Assembly (NCBI GenBank): GCA_963731035.1
Contig: CAVSUY010000016.1
Coordinates: 107,394-171,393 of the forward strand
DNA length: 64,000 bases
Origin: JAANXG01 sp963731035
Lineage (GTDB): Bacteria > Pseudomonadota > Gammaproteobacteria > Arenicellales > JAANXG01
Direction: 5' to 3'
In this document: piece after piece, positions 52,642-62,237 of the stretch
Position numbering within the stretch: the first letter of the stretch is position 1
Layout of the letters: the number at the start of each line of letters is the position of its first letter
Position numbers and translations under genes: made by a program
Notes under the pieces: model-generated
The model's input: only the letters and a program-made list of their open reading frames with translations
What the model was told of the DNA's origin: nothing
Database searches by the model: none

Positions 52642-54339
52642 TCATTCCCCGAGCAGCGAGTAGCGCGCGCGGCGGATGCTCCTCACCAGGTCGTCGACCC
52701 TGTCGCCAGGCGTCTTCAGCAGCAGCATCAGATGGGTGGTCAGCATCAAACCGGCTTCGAGGGTTTCCGGGATTACTTCCGTCGCACCAGCCGCCAGCAG
52801 TGATTCCAGGTTGGAATCGTCCCCGCTGCGCACCAGGATGGGCAGGTCCTTGCGTATGGACCTCGCGCTGTGGAGGATCTTCGCGGCGGTGCCGTCGTCG
52901 CTGAAGCTGATCACCAAGGCGCTTGCGCGCTGCAGACCGACGGCTTTGAGGATCTCGCGGTGACCGGCATCGCCGTAAAACACGCGCTCGCCCGACTGCC
53001 AGCCGTGCTTGACGCGTATCGGCCTGATGTCGAGGGCGACGTACGGGATGGCCTCGCAGCTCAACAACTTGCCGATTTGCTCACCTACCCTGCCATATCC
53101 GCAGATCACGACGTGGCCGGCGGTATCCTGCATCGCCGCCGCGATCTGGTCCGCCCGGCCTTCCGGTGCTGGACGGACCGGCAGCAGCCGGGCTGCAACA
53201 ATATTATTCCAGCGGATCAACAAGGGTGCCGTCAGCATGCTCACCACCACTGCGGCAAGAATGGGCTGACTGTCGCCGGGCCGCAAGAGGCCGGTGTTCA
53301 ATGCCAGGGCCAGGAGCGCGAGCCCGAACTCACCGCCGTGACCGAGCACGAAGCCAGTGCGCAAGCCGGTCGCCGGGTCCCGGCTGTACCACCAGGCAAG
53401 CAAGCCGATGAGGCTGCCCTTGCCGATGATCAAGCCGGCCGCCAGCAGCAGTATCCACGGCCACAGGTGCGCGGTGACGGCGAGATCCAGTTGCATGCCC
53501 ACCGAAATGAAGAACAGGCCGAGGAGAATGTCCTTGAAGGGCCGCAGCTCGACCTCGATCTGGTGGCGGTACTCGGTTTCGCTCAGCATCATTCCCGCAA
53601 GGAACGCGCCCAGGGCCAGGGATAGCCCGAGCAGGCTTGTTACCCAGGCAGCGACCAATGCAACCAGAATCGCCGTCAAGGTGAACAGTTCCGCCGATCC
53701 CGATGCAGCGACTTCGTCGAACAGCCGTCGCAGGGCGAGGCGACCGACCGCAAGCATGAGCGCCAGTGCCAGGATCCCTTTGAATACGGCGTAGGTCAAA
53801 GCCAGCCCGAGATCGTCGGCGGCGCCGCTGGCGAGTATCGGAATAGCCACCAGAAAAGGTACGGCGGCAAGGTCCTGAAACAATAGAATCCCCAGGGACA
53901 TGTTTCCGTGCCGAGTCTGTAACTCGAACTGGTCCGTCAACTGCTTCACCACGATCGCCGTCGACGACATCGCAAGCGCCCCGCCCACGACGACCGCCGC
54001 CGCCCAGGGAATGCCTATCCACCAGGCGACAAGGGCCCCGGTCGCCGTGCCGACCAGGACCTGGGTGCCCCCAAGTCTGAGCAGGACACTGCGCATCGCC
54101 AGGAACTGCGGAACCGAGAATTGGAGCCCAATTGCGAACAACAGAAAGGCGATCCCGATCTCTCCGAGGACTGCGGCGGCATCACTGTCGTTGAACCAGC
54201 CGAGCGCATGGGGACCCACTCCGATACCGACGAACAGGTAGCCCAGAAGCGGGGGGAGCTTGAGGCGGCGAAAGACGCCGATCACGAACACCGATACCGC
54301 CAGCAGGGTCAGAATCTCGGTCAGCAGATTGTGTTCCAT
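52642..54339 (-). CDS. CPA2 cation/proton antiporter with TrkA-N domain (KefB/YbaL-like)
   Basis: A 565-residue protein. Residues 1-390 form about twelve membrane segments with PPLLGYLFVGIGVGPHALG, FLLFAIGLQFS and ALAMSSTAIVVKQL, the KefB/YbaL family motifs. From about 405 a TrkA-N (RCK) domain follows with VVICGYGRVGEQIGKLL, ending in a regulatory tail. It exchanges K+ or Na+ for protons, gated by nucleotide or redox ligands. Stop codons of this gene and the PAS-GGDEF-EAL gene are 30 bases apart and convergent. Confidence 0.92.
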   Translation of the reverse strand: MEHNLLTEILTLLAVSVFVIGVFRRLKLPPLLGYLFVGIGVGPHALGWFNDSDAAAVLGEIGIAFLLFAIGLQFSVPQFLAMRSVLLRLGGTQVLVGTATGALVAWWIGIPWAAAVVVGGALAMSSTAIVVKQLTDQFELQTRHGNMSLGILLFQDLAAVPFLVAIPILASGAADDLGLALTYAVFKGILALALMLAVGRLALRRLFDEVAASGSAELFTLTAILVALVAAWVTSLLGLSLALGAFLAGMMLSETEYRHQIEVELRPFKDILLGLFFISVGMQLDLAVTAHLWPWILLLAAGLIIGKGSLIGLLAWWYSRDPATGLRTGFVLGHGGEFGLALLALALNTGLLRPGDSQPILAAVVVSMLTAPLLIRWNNIVAARLLPVRPAPEGRADQIAAAMQDTAGHVVICGYGRVGEQIGKLLSCEAIPYVALDIRPIRVKHGWQSGERVFYGDAGHREILKAVGLQRASALVISFSDDGTAAKILHSARSIRKDLPILVRSGDDSNLESLLAAGATEVIPETLEAGLMLTTHLMLLLKTPGDRVDDLVRSIRRARYSLLGE

Positions 54340-54614
54340 CGGTTCGTCGTCGAGAAGCAGGGCGGAAGGTTCTACCGGTACGACAATCTATCATGTCCGG
54401 TCAGGGACCGACTGCGCGGTATCCGTATCTTCACGTACCCCACAGTGACGGAAATCCTGCTATATTGACAATTCATCCGGTGGGGGCCGGCTCGAAAACT
54501 GCATACTGAGGTGTGGAGAGGGCATCTGCGCCTGGATGTCGTCCGACGCCCTCTACCCGTTCGGCGCGTGCGGAAGCTTCGACGCGGAAATCCAGTGAAT
54601 TCGGGAGAGCAACG

Positions 54615-55592
54615 GTGCGTTCATGGGGCGAACTCATTCAGAGGGAACTCCGCATCGACATTGGAGAAACCCGGTCCGAGATGGTCCGGGTCAGCATCAT
54701 CGCGTACCTTGGATGTGCGGCCACCGGGTTTCTGTCTCTGTGCGTCGCGGATAGGTATGTCATGTCCACGCTGTGGGCGACCGGCGTTATCGCGGTGGCT
54801 GCGTCGACGGCCCTGGTGCTGTGGACATGGCGGCGGCGCCTGCCCCTGTGGGCACTGGTAGCCCAGGCTCCCTACGCGGCGCTGTTGCTGGCCGTGGCCG
54901 TGTGGGCCGGTGGCCCCGGAGCCGCTTCCACTTTTCCCTTGTTCTACGTGCTCGTGGTCCTTTACGGGACGTTCTTCCTGCGCAGCAGCGTGGTCGCCGC
55001 CCTGATCGGGTTTTGCGGCCTGAGCTTTGCCGGCGCGGTAATCGCGGCCGGCGACCCCGAGTGGGCCAGCCGGATCGTGACGGTGTTCGGCGTTTCGGTA
55101 ACGGTAGGACTGTTCGCGGGCCTGCTGGTGAAACGCTTTCATGAACGGTCCGTGCGCGATTTTCTTACCGGCCTGATCAATCGGCGCATGTGGGAGTCGC
55201 TTGCACGGCAAGAGTTGAGCAGGGCGGCGCGCACCGAGAATCCAGTCTCCATGATGCTCATCGATCTGGACCGGTTCAAGGAGATCAACGACCAATACGG
55301 ACATCTGTACGGCGACGATGTGCTGAGGAAAACCGCCGACACGCTGCGTCGGGTATTGCGAAATGTGGACGCGGCATGCCGTTGGGGCGGCGATGAATTT
55401 GCGGTGCTGTTGGCGGACTGTGATTCGGAACAGGCCGAGCTCGTGGCCGGCAGGCTGAGGAACGAGTCGGGCGAGTCCCCGGGGTTGTCCATCGGTACGG
55501 CCACTTGGCGCAAGGGATTGTCCATGACCGACTTGTTTCGCGAGGCGGACGACAGCCTGTACAAGTCCAAGGCGAGCCGCGGCGCCGCTTGA
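54615..55592 (+). CDS. Membrane diguanylate cyclase
   Basis: A 325-residue protein. About six hydrophobic segments (30-180) precede a GGDEF domain with DFLTGLINRRMWESL, DLDRFKEINDQYGHLYGDDVL and RWGGDEFAVLLAD. The active-site motif is intact, so it should convert two GTP to c-di-GMP. The membrane part resembles an MHYT/5TM-type sensor without a named family. GTG at 54615 with GGAGAG 6-11 bases ahead; the frame runs open to 54513 without a signal. Confidence 0.9.
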   Translation: MRSWGELIQRELRIDIGETRSEMVRVSIIAYLGCAATGFLSLCVADRYVMSTLWATGVIAVAASTALVLWTWRRRLPLWALVAQAPYAALLLAVAVWAGGPGAASTFPLFYVLVVLYGTFFLRSSVVAALIGFCGLSFAGAVIAAGDPEWASRIVTVFGVSVTVGLFAGLLVKRFHERSVRDFLTGLINRRMWESLARQELSRAARTENPVSMMLIDLDRFKEINDQYGHLYGDDVLRKTADTLRRVLRNVDAACRWGGDEFAVLLADCDSEQAELVAGRLRNESGESPGLSIGTATWRKGLSMTDLFREADDSLYKSKASRGAA

Positions 55593-55815
55593 CTGCGTTC
55601 GGGGCGGCATGTGCCCACCTCCATCGACACTCGGCGCCAATTCGTCCCACGGACCGCACTACTGTGGTGCGGCGCATTCAGGCCCGGCGACAGCCGGTTA
55701 GTCCAGCCCGTGTTACCTGCCCTTGGCCTGCTGTAAACTGGCGGGCGGTACGGCGGTACCAGCACTGAGTTGCAAACTGGTATTGGCGTATGGTCACACA
55801 CGTGAAGGAGGACGT

Positions 55816-56232
55816 ATGGCATACCGTATTCGAAAGGTCAGTTACTGCTACATCAAACTCGCGCAGCAGGCGGGCCAGGGCGTCAAGGTGCTGGAGGCTT
55901 TGGAAGGCGCAGGCGTCAACCTGTTGGCGCTGACGGGTTTTCCGGCTGGCGGCGGCAAGGCGCAGCTCGATCTGGTGCCGGAGGACATGGCGGCGGTTCG
56001 GCGGGTCGCCAGGAAGCACGGGTGGAAGCTGAGCACCACTAAGCGGGGCTTCCTGGTACAGGGCGATGACCAGGTGGGCGTCGGCTGCCGCGTGCTAAAG
56101 CGCCTGGCGGATCGGAAGATCAACATCACTGCCGCCGACGCCGTCACCGCGGGCAAGGGCCGGTTCGGCATGCTCCTGTGGGTTAAGCCGAAAGACTACA
56201 GCCGGGCCGCGAGAGCGCTGAACGCGAAGTAG
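55816..56232 (+). CDS. Tandem ACT domain protein
   Basis: A 138-residue protein made of two ACT-like units: GQGVKVLEALEGAGVNLLAL (first) and VGVGCRVLKRLADRKINITA (second). ACT domains bind amino acids and regulate enzymes; stand-alone tandem forms are of unknown role. A strong ribosome binding site (AAGGAGGA) lies ahead of the ATG. Single gene; a GC-rich hairpin follows at 56245. Confidence 0.85.
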   Translation: MAYRIRKVSYCYIKLAQQAGQGVKVLEALEGAGVNLLALTGFPAGGGKAQLDLVPEDMAAVRRVARKHGWKLSTTKRGFLVQGDDQVGVGCRVLKRLADRKINITAADAVTAGKGRFGMLLWVKPKDYSRAARALNAK

Positions 56233-56244
56233 TTGACATCGGGG

Positions 56245-56263
56245 CGCTCACCCGAGGTGAGCG
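56245..56263. other. Hairpin after the ACT gene
   Basis: CGCTCACC, loop CGA and GGTGAGCG form an 8-bp stem 13 bases past the stop. There is no T-run, so termination by it alone is doubtful. Confidence 0.4.
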
Positions 56264-56323
56264 GGAACATGCTCGAGTGACTCCCTCTCCCTGGGGGGAG
56301 AGTGTTGAAACGAGTGAGGACTT

Positions 56324-58343
56324 CTAAACGAAGTCGCGAGGTATCCGCCGGTCCCAACTCTGGGTATACACCCGGACGTCGCCTTCATAAGCATCGAGAT
56401 CGGCCCGCACAATAAAGTGCGTGGGGGTCGCCGTCATCACCGTGCGTGTGACGGTCCGCACTCCCCAGCCGCCGCGCTTGAAGCTGCGCTCCCAGTACGT
56501 TTCGCCGCGCAGCGTGTCGTAGTCGTGGTCCCGATACGAGTATCGTTCTTCGACCATGGTGTGTGTGCCGAGGTCGACGAGCTCCAGGTGATGCATGCCC
56601 TCGTCGAACAACACTCGCAGCTCGGAGAAATCGCGGGCGAGGTCGTGCGTGATCACCCATTCCTGCCTGGGTGGCCGTGTCAATGTGCGTGGCGAAGGAC
56701 TGGCGCCCTCGGGCTTGCCCAGATCCGGAAGCGCCCTGTCCGACGTCGCGGGACGGACGTATTGGGAGGATCAGGGCGCCGGCCCCGGTGAATACGCTGA
56801 GCCGGACCGGCTTCGGCGAAGGCCAGGCCAGCGGCCAATACGACGTGGACAGCCCCACCCGCAGCCTGTGGCCCCGGGCGAATGACTGCGCGATGTCGTT
56901 CATGCGGACGCGTACCCGGTAGCGTTTTCCGGGCGTGAGCGGTGTCGGCTGCTCGTCGTTGTCGAGGTGCGTCAGATTCAGCAGACCGTAGCTGACACGG
57001 GTGGACTTGTCGTCGGGGGCGACGTCCATCAGCCGCACCGCTATCATGGCGACCGGCTGGTCGCTGGCAAGATCCAGCTCCACGGTCGGCGCACCAAGAA
57101 TTTCCACGGACTCGTTCAGCGGAGCGCTTTCGAAGACCAGCGAGCCGCCGTCTTCACCCCGCTGGTCGTGGGGCTGATCGGGAACGTCACTGTAGGAGCA
57201 CCACTTGCCGCCGAACTGACCTACGCTCAAAGGCGAACTGATCGTCAGCTCCCGTTCATCGATGTCGGTGCCGGGCTGCGCCAGCGCCCCCGGGGCGAGC
57301 GGATACCGCGCCTCATGGATACGGTCGGATGGCCAACGGTCCTCGGCCACCCAGCGGCCCGGTCTATGCTCATAGTAGGGTCGCGGAGGAGTGCTGTCCT
57401 GCATCCACACCCGGAGCATGGGCTCCTCCATGATGCCCGTGTCCCGGCCGCCCAGCCATTGGTCCCACCAGCGGACCGCTTCGCGCAGAAAATTGATGGC
57501 GGGTCCCGGTACGCCCAGATGTGGATACTTGTGGCTCCAGGGGCCGATCAGCCCTTTACGGGGGACGACCAGGCCTTCCAGCAGTCTGAACACGGCGTTG
57601 CTGTAGCCGTCCGCCCAGCCGCTGACGGCCATCACCGGGCATCTCACGGCGGAGAAGTCCTCGCAGATGGAGCCGTGCTTCCAGTAGTCGTCCCGGCGCT
57701 GGTGGCGCAGCCACGTATCCAGCCAGAGGCCGCTCTCCTTCAGTCTCGTCATCCATTGCTCGCGCCAGTCGTGGACCAGTGCGGGATCCGGCGGACAGGT
57801 GTTATAGGAGAACATGGTCGAAGCCCAGGACAGATTGTCCAGCAGAAGGCAGCCGCCCATGTAGTGAACGTCGTCCGCGTAGCGGTCATCCGTCGAGCAC
57901 AGGGTGATGACAGCCTTCAGCTCCGGCGGCTGCAGGGCAGCGATCTGCAGTCCGTTGAATCCACCCCAGGAAATTCCGATCATGCCCACGTGGCCGTTGC
58001 ACCAGGGTTGGGAAGCAATCCATCGCAGAACCTGGATCCCGTCGTCCAGTTCGAGTGGGAGATACTCGTCTGTCAGAACACCGTCTGATTCACCGCTGCC
58101 GCGTAAATCGACTCGCACGCCGGCGTAGCCGTGCCCGGCGAAGTAGCGGTGATTGATGTCGTCGCGCTCGGCCGTCAGGTCGCGTTTGCGATAGGGGATG
58201 TACTCGAGAATCGCCGGAACCGGCTGGGCCTCGGCGTTGTCGGGCATCCAGATGCGGGCCGCCAGACGGCAGCCGTCGGCCATCTCGATCATGACGTGCT
58301 CCAGCTCCCGGACCTGGAGCGGGAACGAGGCGATGGTTCTCAA
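56324..58343 (-). pseudogene. CocE/NonD family hydrolase with one frameshift
   Basis: An alpha/beta hydrolase of the X-prolyl dipeptidyl peptidase-like type, about 670 residues if repaired. Catalytic Ser is in GISWGGFNG, Asp in SGWADGYSN and His in GPWSHKYP. The C-terminal jelly-roll domain (GAPTVELDLASDQPVAMIAVRLMDV in part: VELDLASDQPVAMIAV) runs until ILPIRP, where a tandem GGAC GGAC at 56751-56758 shifts the frame. Removing one 4-base unit restores RPATSDRALPDLGKPEG and then TRPPRQEWVITHDLARDFSE to the stop at 56324. Without repair the protein keeps the catalytic domain but has a foreign tail of about 120 residues. Confidence 0.85.
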
Positions 58344-58372
58344 CTAACCGGCTTCCATCGACTGGCGTTTCC

Positions 58373-59695
58373 TCACGCCGCCCTTACGAAGGATGTCCGC
58401 GGCCCGTCTGGTTCAAGGAAGCGATACTCGAAGCCCAGGGCCTTGCGCACTTTGCGATAGTTGCGCAAGAGCCGCTTCTGGTTGCCCGCTCCCATGAACA
58501 CGTAGGCCACGGCGAAGCTGTAGCTGTCCTGCTCCGATAGTTCCGAGAGTCTGGTGCCACGCTTGACCTGGAGCCTGATCGTAGTGCCGGGAAACTGTGA
58601 TTCGATCTCCGCGATCTTAGCCTTGCTGGGTGCATGGGTGACCACAGCGTCCTGGAACTTGCGATGGAAGAACTTCGCCGCTACCTTGAATTTGCCCTGG
58701 CGGCGAGGATAGTCGGGCTCGCGCCCCATCGCGATATCGATGGCGATCTCATGATTGGAGCGGCCGTCGACCTTCTCAAACAGGTCGCAATGCGATTCCG
58801 CGAGCCGCGTGTTCATCTCCAGAAACCAGATCTGGTCGTTCTTTGCGTCCCAGAAGAATTCCACATTGAAGCAGGAGTTGTCGAAGCCAACGTGCTTCAC
58901 GTATTTGTTGGCGATGCGGGCCATGCGCCTGCGTACTTCCACCGGCAAGCGGGATGGATACTGATAGCGCAGGAAGCTGACCCTATTCTTGTGGCGAATG
59001 GAGTCGACGATACCGTAGACCTTCGGCTTTCCATTGAAGACATAGCCCTCGACGGTGCATTGGCGTCCGCCGATAATCTGCTCGGCCAGACAGTAATGGC
59101 CGTCCACGGCGGCAATATCGCGCGGCAGATCGGCCTGATCGAGGATGTAGTTGAAGGGATCGGCGATGGAGTCGATATTGTCTCGCAGGATACGCACCGC
59201 CTCCTCGAAATCGGTCTTATTATTGATCCGAAAGCCGAGCCGCGAGCCCGAAGACTTGATCGGTTTGATCCAGAACGGAAAGTCGAAAGGAATATCGGAC
59301 AACGGGTCTTCGCCGTTAGGGTCGAACGCCGCGAAACCGGGTACGTGTTCCGGGATAACTTCCTTCTGCTGGATCCGGCTCCAATACTTGTGTTCGCATT
59401 TCAGCAGGCTCGTAAGAGAAGGCGAGCGCAGACCGAATTCCTGGCACAGGATCGGCCACATGGTGCTCACGGGAAAATCGAAGTAGATCACCAGCGCGTC
59501 GACACCTTTTCGGGCACCACGCAGCTGCCGACGAGCCGTCTCGATCAGGTCTTTCATCGAGAAGTCTTCGGTTTCCATGAGTGCCGCCGGCTCGATAACA
59601 CCATGAAACTCGCACGAACCGGCATCCCTCGTGCCTTTCAGCTTCTTCAGGTTGAAGTCGTTCAGTCCGATCACGTAGATCTGTTGCTTCTTCAT
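58373..59695 (-). CDS. ATP-grasp family enzyme
   Basis: A 440-residue ATP-grasp protein. FPFWIKPIKSSGSRLGFRI is the ATP-binding Lys strand, AEQIIGGRQCTVEGYVFNG the lid region and CFNVEFFWDAKNDQIWFLEMNTR the metal-binding end with FLEMNTR. These proteins join carboxylates to amines or thiols through acyl phosphates. Substrate unknown. The ATG at 59695 has GGGAGG 4-9 bases ahead. It is divergent from the aconitase-like gene at 59980 and precedes the CocE-type hydrolase on the same strand by 29 bases, which suggests an operon. Confidence 0.83.
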   Translation of the reverse strand: MKKQQIYVIGLNDFNLKKLKGTRDAGSCEFHGVIEPAALMETEDFSMKDLIETARRQLRGARKGVDALVIYFDFPVSTMWPILCQEFGLRSPSLTSLLKCEHKYWSRIQQKEVIPEHVPGFAAFDPNGEDPLSDIPFDFPFWIKPIKSSGSRLGFRINNKTDFEEAVRILRDNIDSIADPFNYILDQADLPRDIAAVDGHYCLAEQIIGGRQCTVEGYVFNGKPKVYGIVDSIRHKNRVSFLRYQYPSRLPVEVRRRMARIANKYVKHVGFDNSCFNVEFFWDAKNDQIWFLEMNTRLAESHCDLFEKVDGRSNHEIAIDIAMGREPDYPRRQGKFKVAAKFFHRKFQDAVVTHAPSKAKIAEIESQFPGTTIRLQVKRGTRLSELSEQDSYSFAVAYVFMGAGNQKRLLRNYRKVRKALGFEYRFLEPDGPRTSFVRAA

Positions 59696-59979
59696 CGTCC
59701 CTCCCGCGACTGCATCGCGATGAATGCCGGAGCCTCGAACGGCGTGTAGACCGCGCGACAAGCCTTCCGAGCGTTTCTCGGCCGGCACGCAAAGCGTCTT
59801 CATCGCGAATGCCGACACGCCAACACAGTCTAACACACCGGTTCCGGCCCATTCGGTTGGCGGATCCGACACCGTATCGGGACGCATGGGTGGTATTAAA
59901 CTTTGTTAATGCGAGACCGTCGTGACCCTGACATATTAGCGATGAATACATCGCGGGCCCACATAACGGCCTTTCAAAC
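59696..59979. other. Divergent promoter region, ATP-grasp / aconitase-like
   Basis: 284 bases between divergent starts. An AT-rich patch, GGTATTAAACTTTGTTAATG near 59892-59911, stands out from the GC-rich surroundings and includes TTAA-N6-TTAA, a possible operator. No gene seen. Confidence 0.35.
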
Positions 59980-61920
59980 ATGGCGCTGAACCTGTCCCGG
60001 AAGCTGATTACAAATCATCTCGTGGAGGGAGAGCCGACTGCCGGCAAGCGTATCGGACTGAAGATCGACCAATCACTGACCCAGGACGCCACCGGCACCT
60101 TGGTGATGCTGGCGCTGGAGGCCATGGATCTCGAACGGGTCGTCACCGAAGCATCGGTACAGTACGTGGACCACAATCTGATCCAGAGCGACCATAAGAA
60201 TCCCGACGACCACATGTTCCTGGAGAGTGCTTGCCGGCGATTCGGCGTCTGGTTCAGCCGCCCCGGCAACGGCGTCAGCCATCCTCTTCATATGCAGTAT
60301 TTCGGTAAGCCGGGAAAAACCCTGCTCGGCTCCGACAGCCACACGCCCGCGGCGGGCTCGCTGGGCATGCTGGCCATCGGGGCGGGGGGCATCGACGTCG
60401 CCATGGCGATGGCGGGTGAGCCGTTCTCTTTCAAGATGCCCGAAATCTGGGGCGTGCGTATGACGGGCGAGCTGCCGGACTGGGTCAGCGCCAAGGACGT
60501 GATACTGGAGATGCTGCGACGACACGGCGTTAAGGGGGGCGTGGGCCGTATCATCGAGTACTACGGCCCCGGCCTGGAATCGCTGAGCGCCATGGACCGT
60601 CATGTCATCGCCAACATGGGTGCCGAGTTGGGCGCGACGTCCACGGTGTTTCCCTCCGATCAGCAGACCCGCGCTTTCTTGCGCCGGCACCGGCGTGAAG
60701 ACGACTGGCAGCCACTCGCGGCGGACCAGGGATCCTGTTACGACATAGATGATGAAATCGATCTTTCCGCACTGGAGCCGCTGGTCGCCAAGCCTTCCAG
60801 TCCGGGCAACGTGGTACCCGTCCACGAGGTGGAAGGCGAAGAGATCTACCAGGCTTACATCGGCTCCTCGGCGAATCCCGGCTATCGCGACTTTGCGATG
60901 GCGGCGAAGATCGTACAGGGAAGGCGCGTCGCCGTACCCGTGTCGTTCGATATCAACCCCACTTCGCGGTCAATATTGGAGACCCTGATGCGCGAGGGAC
61001 TTCTTGGCCACCTGCTGCATGCCGGCGCCCGTCTGCATCAGGCCGGCTGCAACGGCTGCATCGGCATGGGTCAGGCGCCGGCTACCGGCCGCAACAGCCT
61101 TCGCACCGTGCCGCGCAACTTCCCCGGCCGCTCGGGGACCCGCGAGGACAGCGTGTTCCTGTGCAGTCCGGAGACAGCCGCCGCGTCGGCGCTGAAGGGT
61201 GTTATTACCGACCCGCGCAGCCTGGAGATGGACTATCCGGAGGTGAAAATGCCTGATGATCCGGTGGTAGAGCGAGGGATCTTCCAGCCCCCGTCCACGG
61301 ACGATGCGAGGCGCGTCCAACTGGTCAAGGGGCCGAATATCGAGTCGATGCCCATCCTCGACGCGACCCCCGACCGGCTCGAGCTGCCGGTGCTACTCAA
61401 GGTCGGGGACGACGTATCGACCGACGAGATCATGCCGGCGGGAGCGGAGATTCTGCCCTATCGCAGCAATATACCGCACATCGCCAAGTTCGTTTTCAAT
61501 GTCGTGGACGACAGCTATCCGGAACGCGCCGGCGAGATGAATGGGCGGGACGGTCACGCCGTGATCGGCGGGGAGAACTATGGTCAGGGTTCCAGCCGCG
61601 AGCATGCCGCCATCGCGCCCCGCTACCTCGGCCTTCGGCTGGTGATCGCCAGATCCTTCGCCCGTATTCACCTCCAGAACCTGATCAACTACGGCGTGCT
61701 GCCTCTGCGATTTACCACCATGGATGGCTACGAGCATATCGAGCAGGACGACGTTCTGGTGCTGAACGGTCTACACGGTTTCCTGCGGAACGGCGGTGAT
61801 ATCGAAGCGACCGTGGAGGGCTCACGTGAAACCATTGAGCTCACCCACGACTTCACCGAACGTCAAAGGCGGATTCTGCTGGCGGGTGGTCTAGTCAACT
61901 GGGCAAACGAAGGGCGTTGA
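59980..61920 (+). CDS. Aconitase-like hydratase lacking one cluster cysteine
   Basis: A 646-residue protein of the single-chain aconitase type of about 650 residues. LLGSDSHTPAAGSLGMLAIG, QYVDHNLIQSD and GGENYGQGSSREHAA (swivel domain) are canonical. Two [4Fe-4S] ligands are present in GCNGCIGMGQAP. The third, the Cys of the family motif IGSCTN, is Ser here: YIGSSANPGYRD. All other landmarks are aligned, so this is not a frame error. A cluster with a non-cysteine ligand, a different substrate or loss of activity are all possible; the gene should not be taken as the housekeeping aconitase. Divergent from the ATP-grasp gene. Confidence 0.82.
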   Translation: MALNLSRKLITNHLVEGEPTAGKRIGLKIDQSLTQDATGTLVMLALEAMDLERVVTEASVQYVDHNLIQSDHKNPDDHMFLESACRRFGVWFSRPGNGVSHPLHMQYFGKPGKTLLGSDSHTPAAGSLGMLAIGAGGIDVAMAMAGEPFSFKMPEIWGVRMTGELPDWVSAKDVILEMLRRHGVKGGVGRIIEYYGPGLESLSAMDRHVIANMGAELGATSTVFPSDQQTRAFLRRHRREDDWQPLAADQGSCYDIDDEIDLSALEPLVAKPSSPGNVVPVHEVEGEEIYQAYIGSSANPGYRDFAMAAKIVQGRRVAVPVSFDINPTSRSILETLMREGLLGHLLHAGARLHQAGCNGCIGMGQAPATGRNSLRTVPRNFPGRSGTREDSVFLCSPETAAASALKGVITDPRSLEMDYPEVKMPDDPVVERGIFQPPSTDDARRVQLVKGPNIESMPILDATPDRLELPVLLKVGDDVSTDEIMPAGAEILPYRSNIPHIAKFVFNVVDDSYPERAGEMNGRDGHAVIGGENYGQGSSREHAAIAPRYLGLRLVIARSFARIHLQNLINYGVLPLRFTTMDGYEHIEQDDVLVLNGLHGFLRNGGDIEATVEGSRETIELTHDFTERQRRILLAGGLVNWANEGR

Positions 61921-62237
61921 CTCTGAGACCGGCCACTACAGGATGCGGGAACGATGCTGGTGCCGTCGGGATCGTTGAGCCGTGGTGACCTCCTGTAGTT
62001 AGAGGGTCAGCTGCTGCAGCTACGCCACTGAAAGGCATCAAAAGGTATCTCTGAGAGTCGAATGAGGCCAGTGGCCCGTCGTAGGCGTGGTATCCTTTAT
62101 TAGCAAGTACCTGAACGCCCGGGGGGCGAAGAACCTCACCGGCCTGCCGCGCCGAATACAAGCACAGATTACTGGCATGCAAATCGAAGAAAGAGGACCT
62201 TCCGACGCTCAGAGCGGAGAGATCTAAGAACGACAAA
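61921..62237. other. 317-base gap before the sulfotransferase gene
   Basis: No gene, tRNA or clear repeat was recognised. Base composition begins to fall toward AT-richer sequence from about 62030, which may mark the edge of acquired DNA. Confidence 0.35.
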
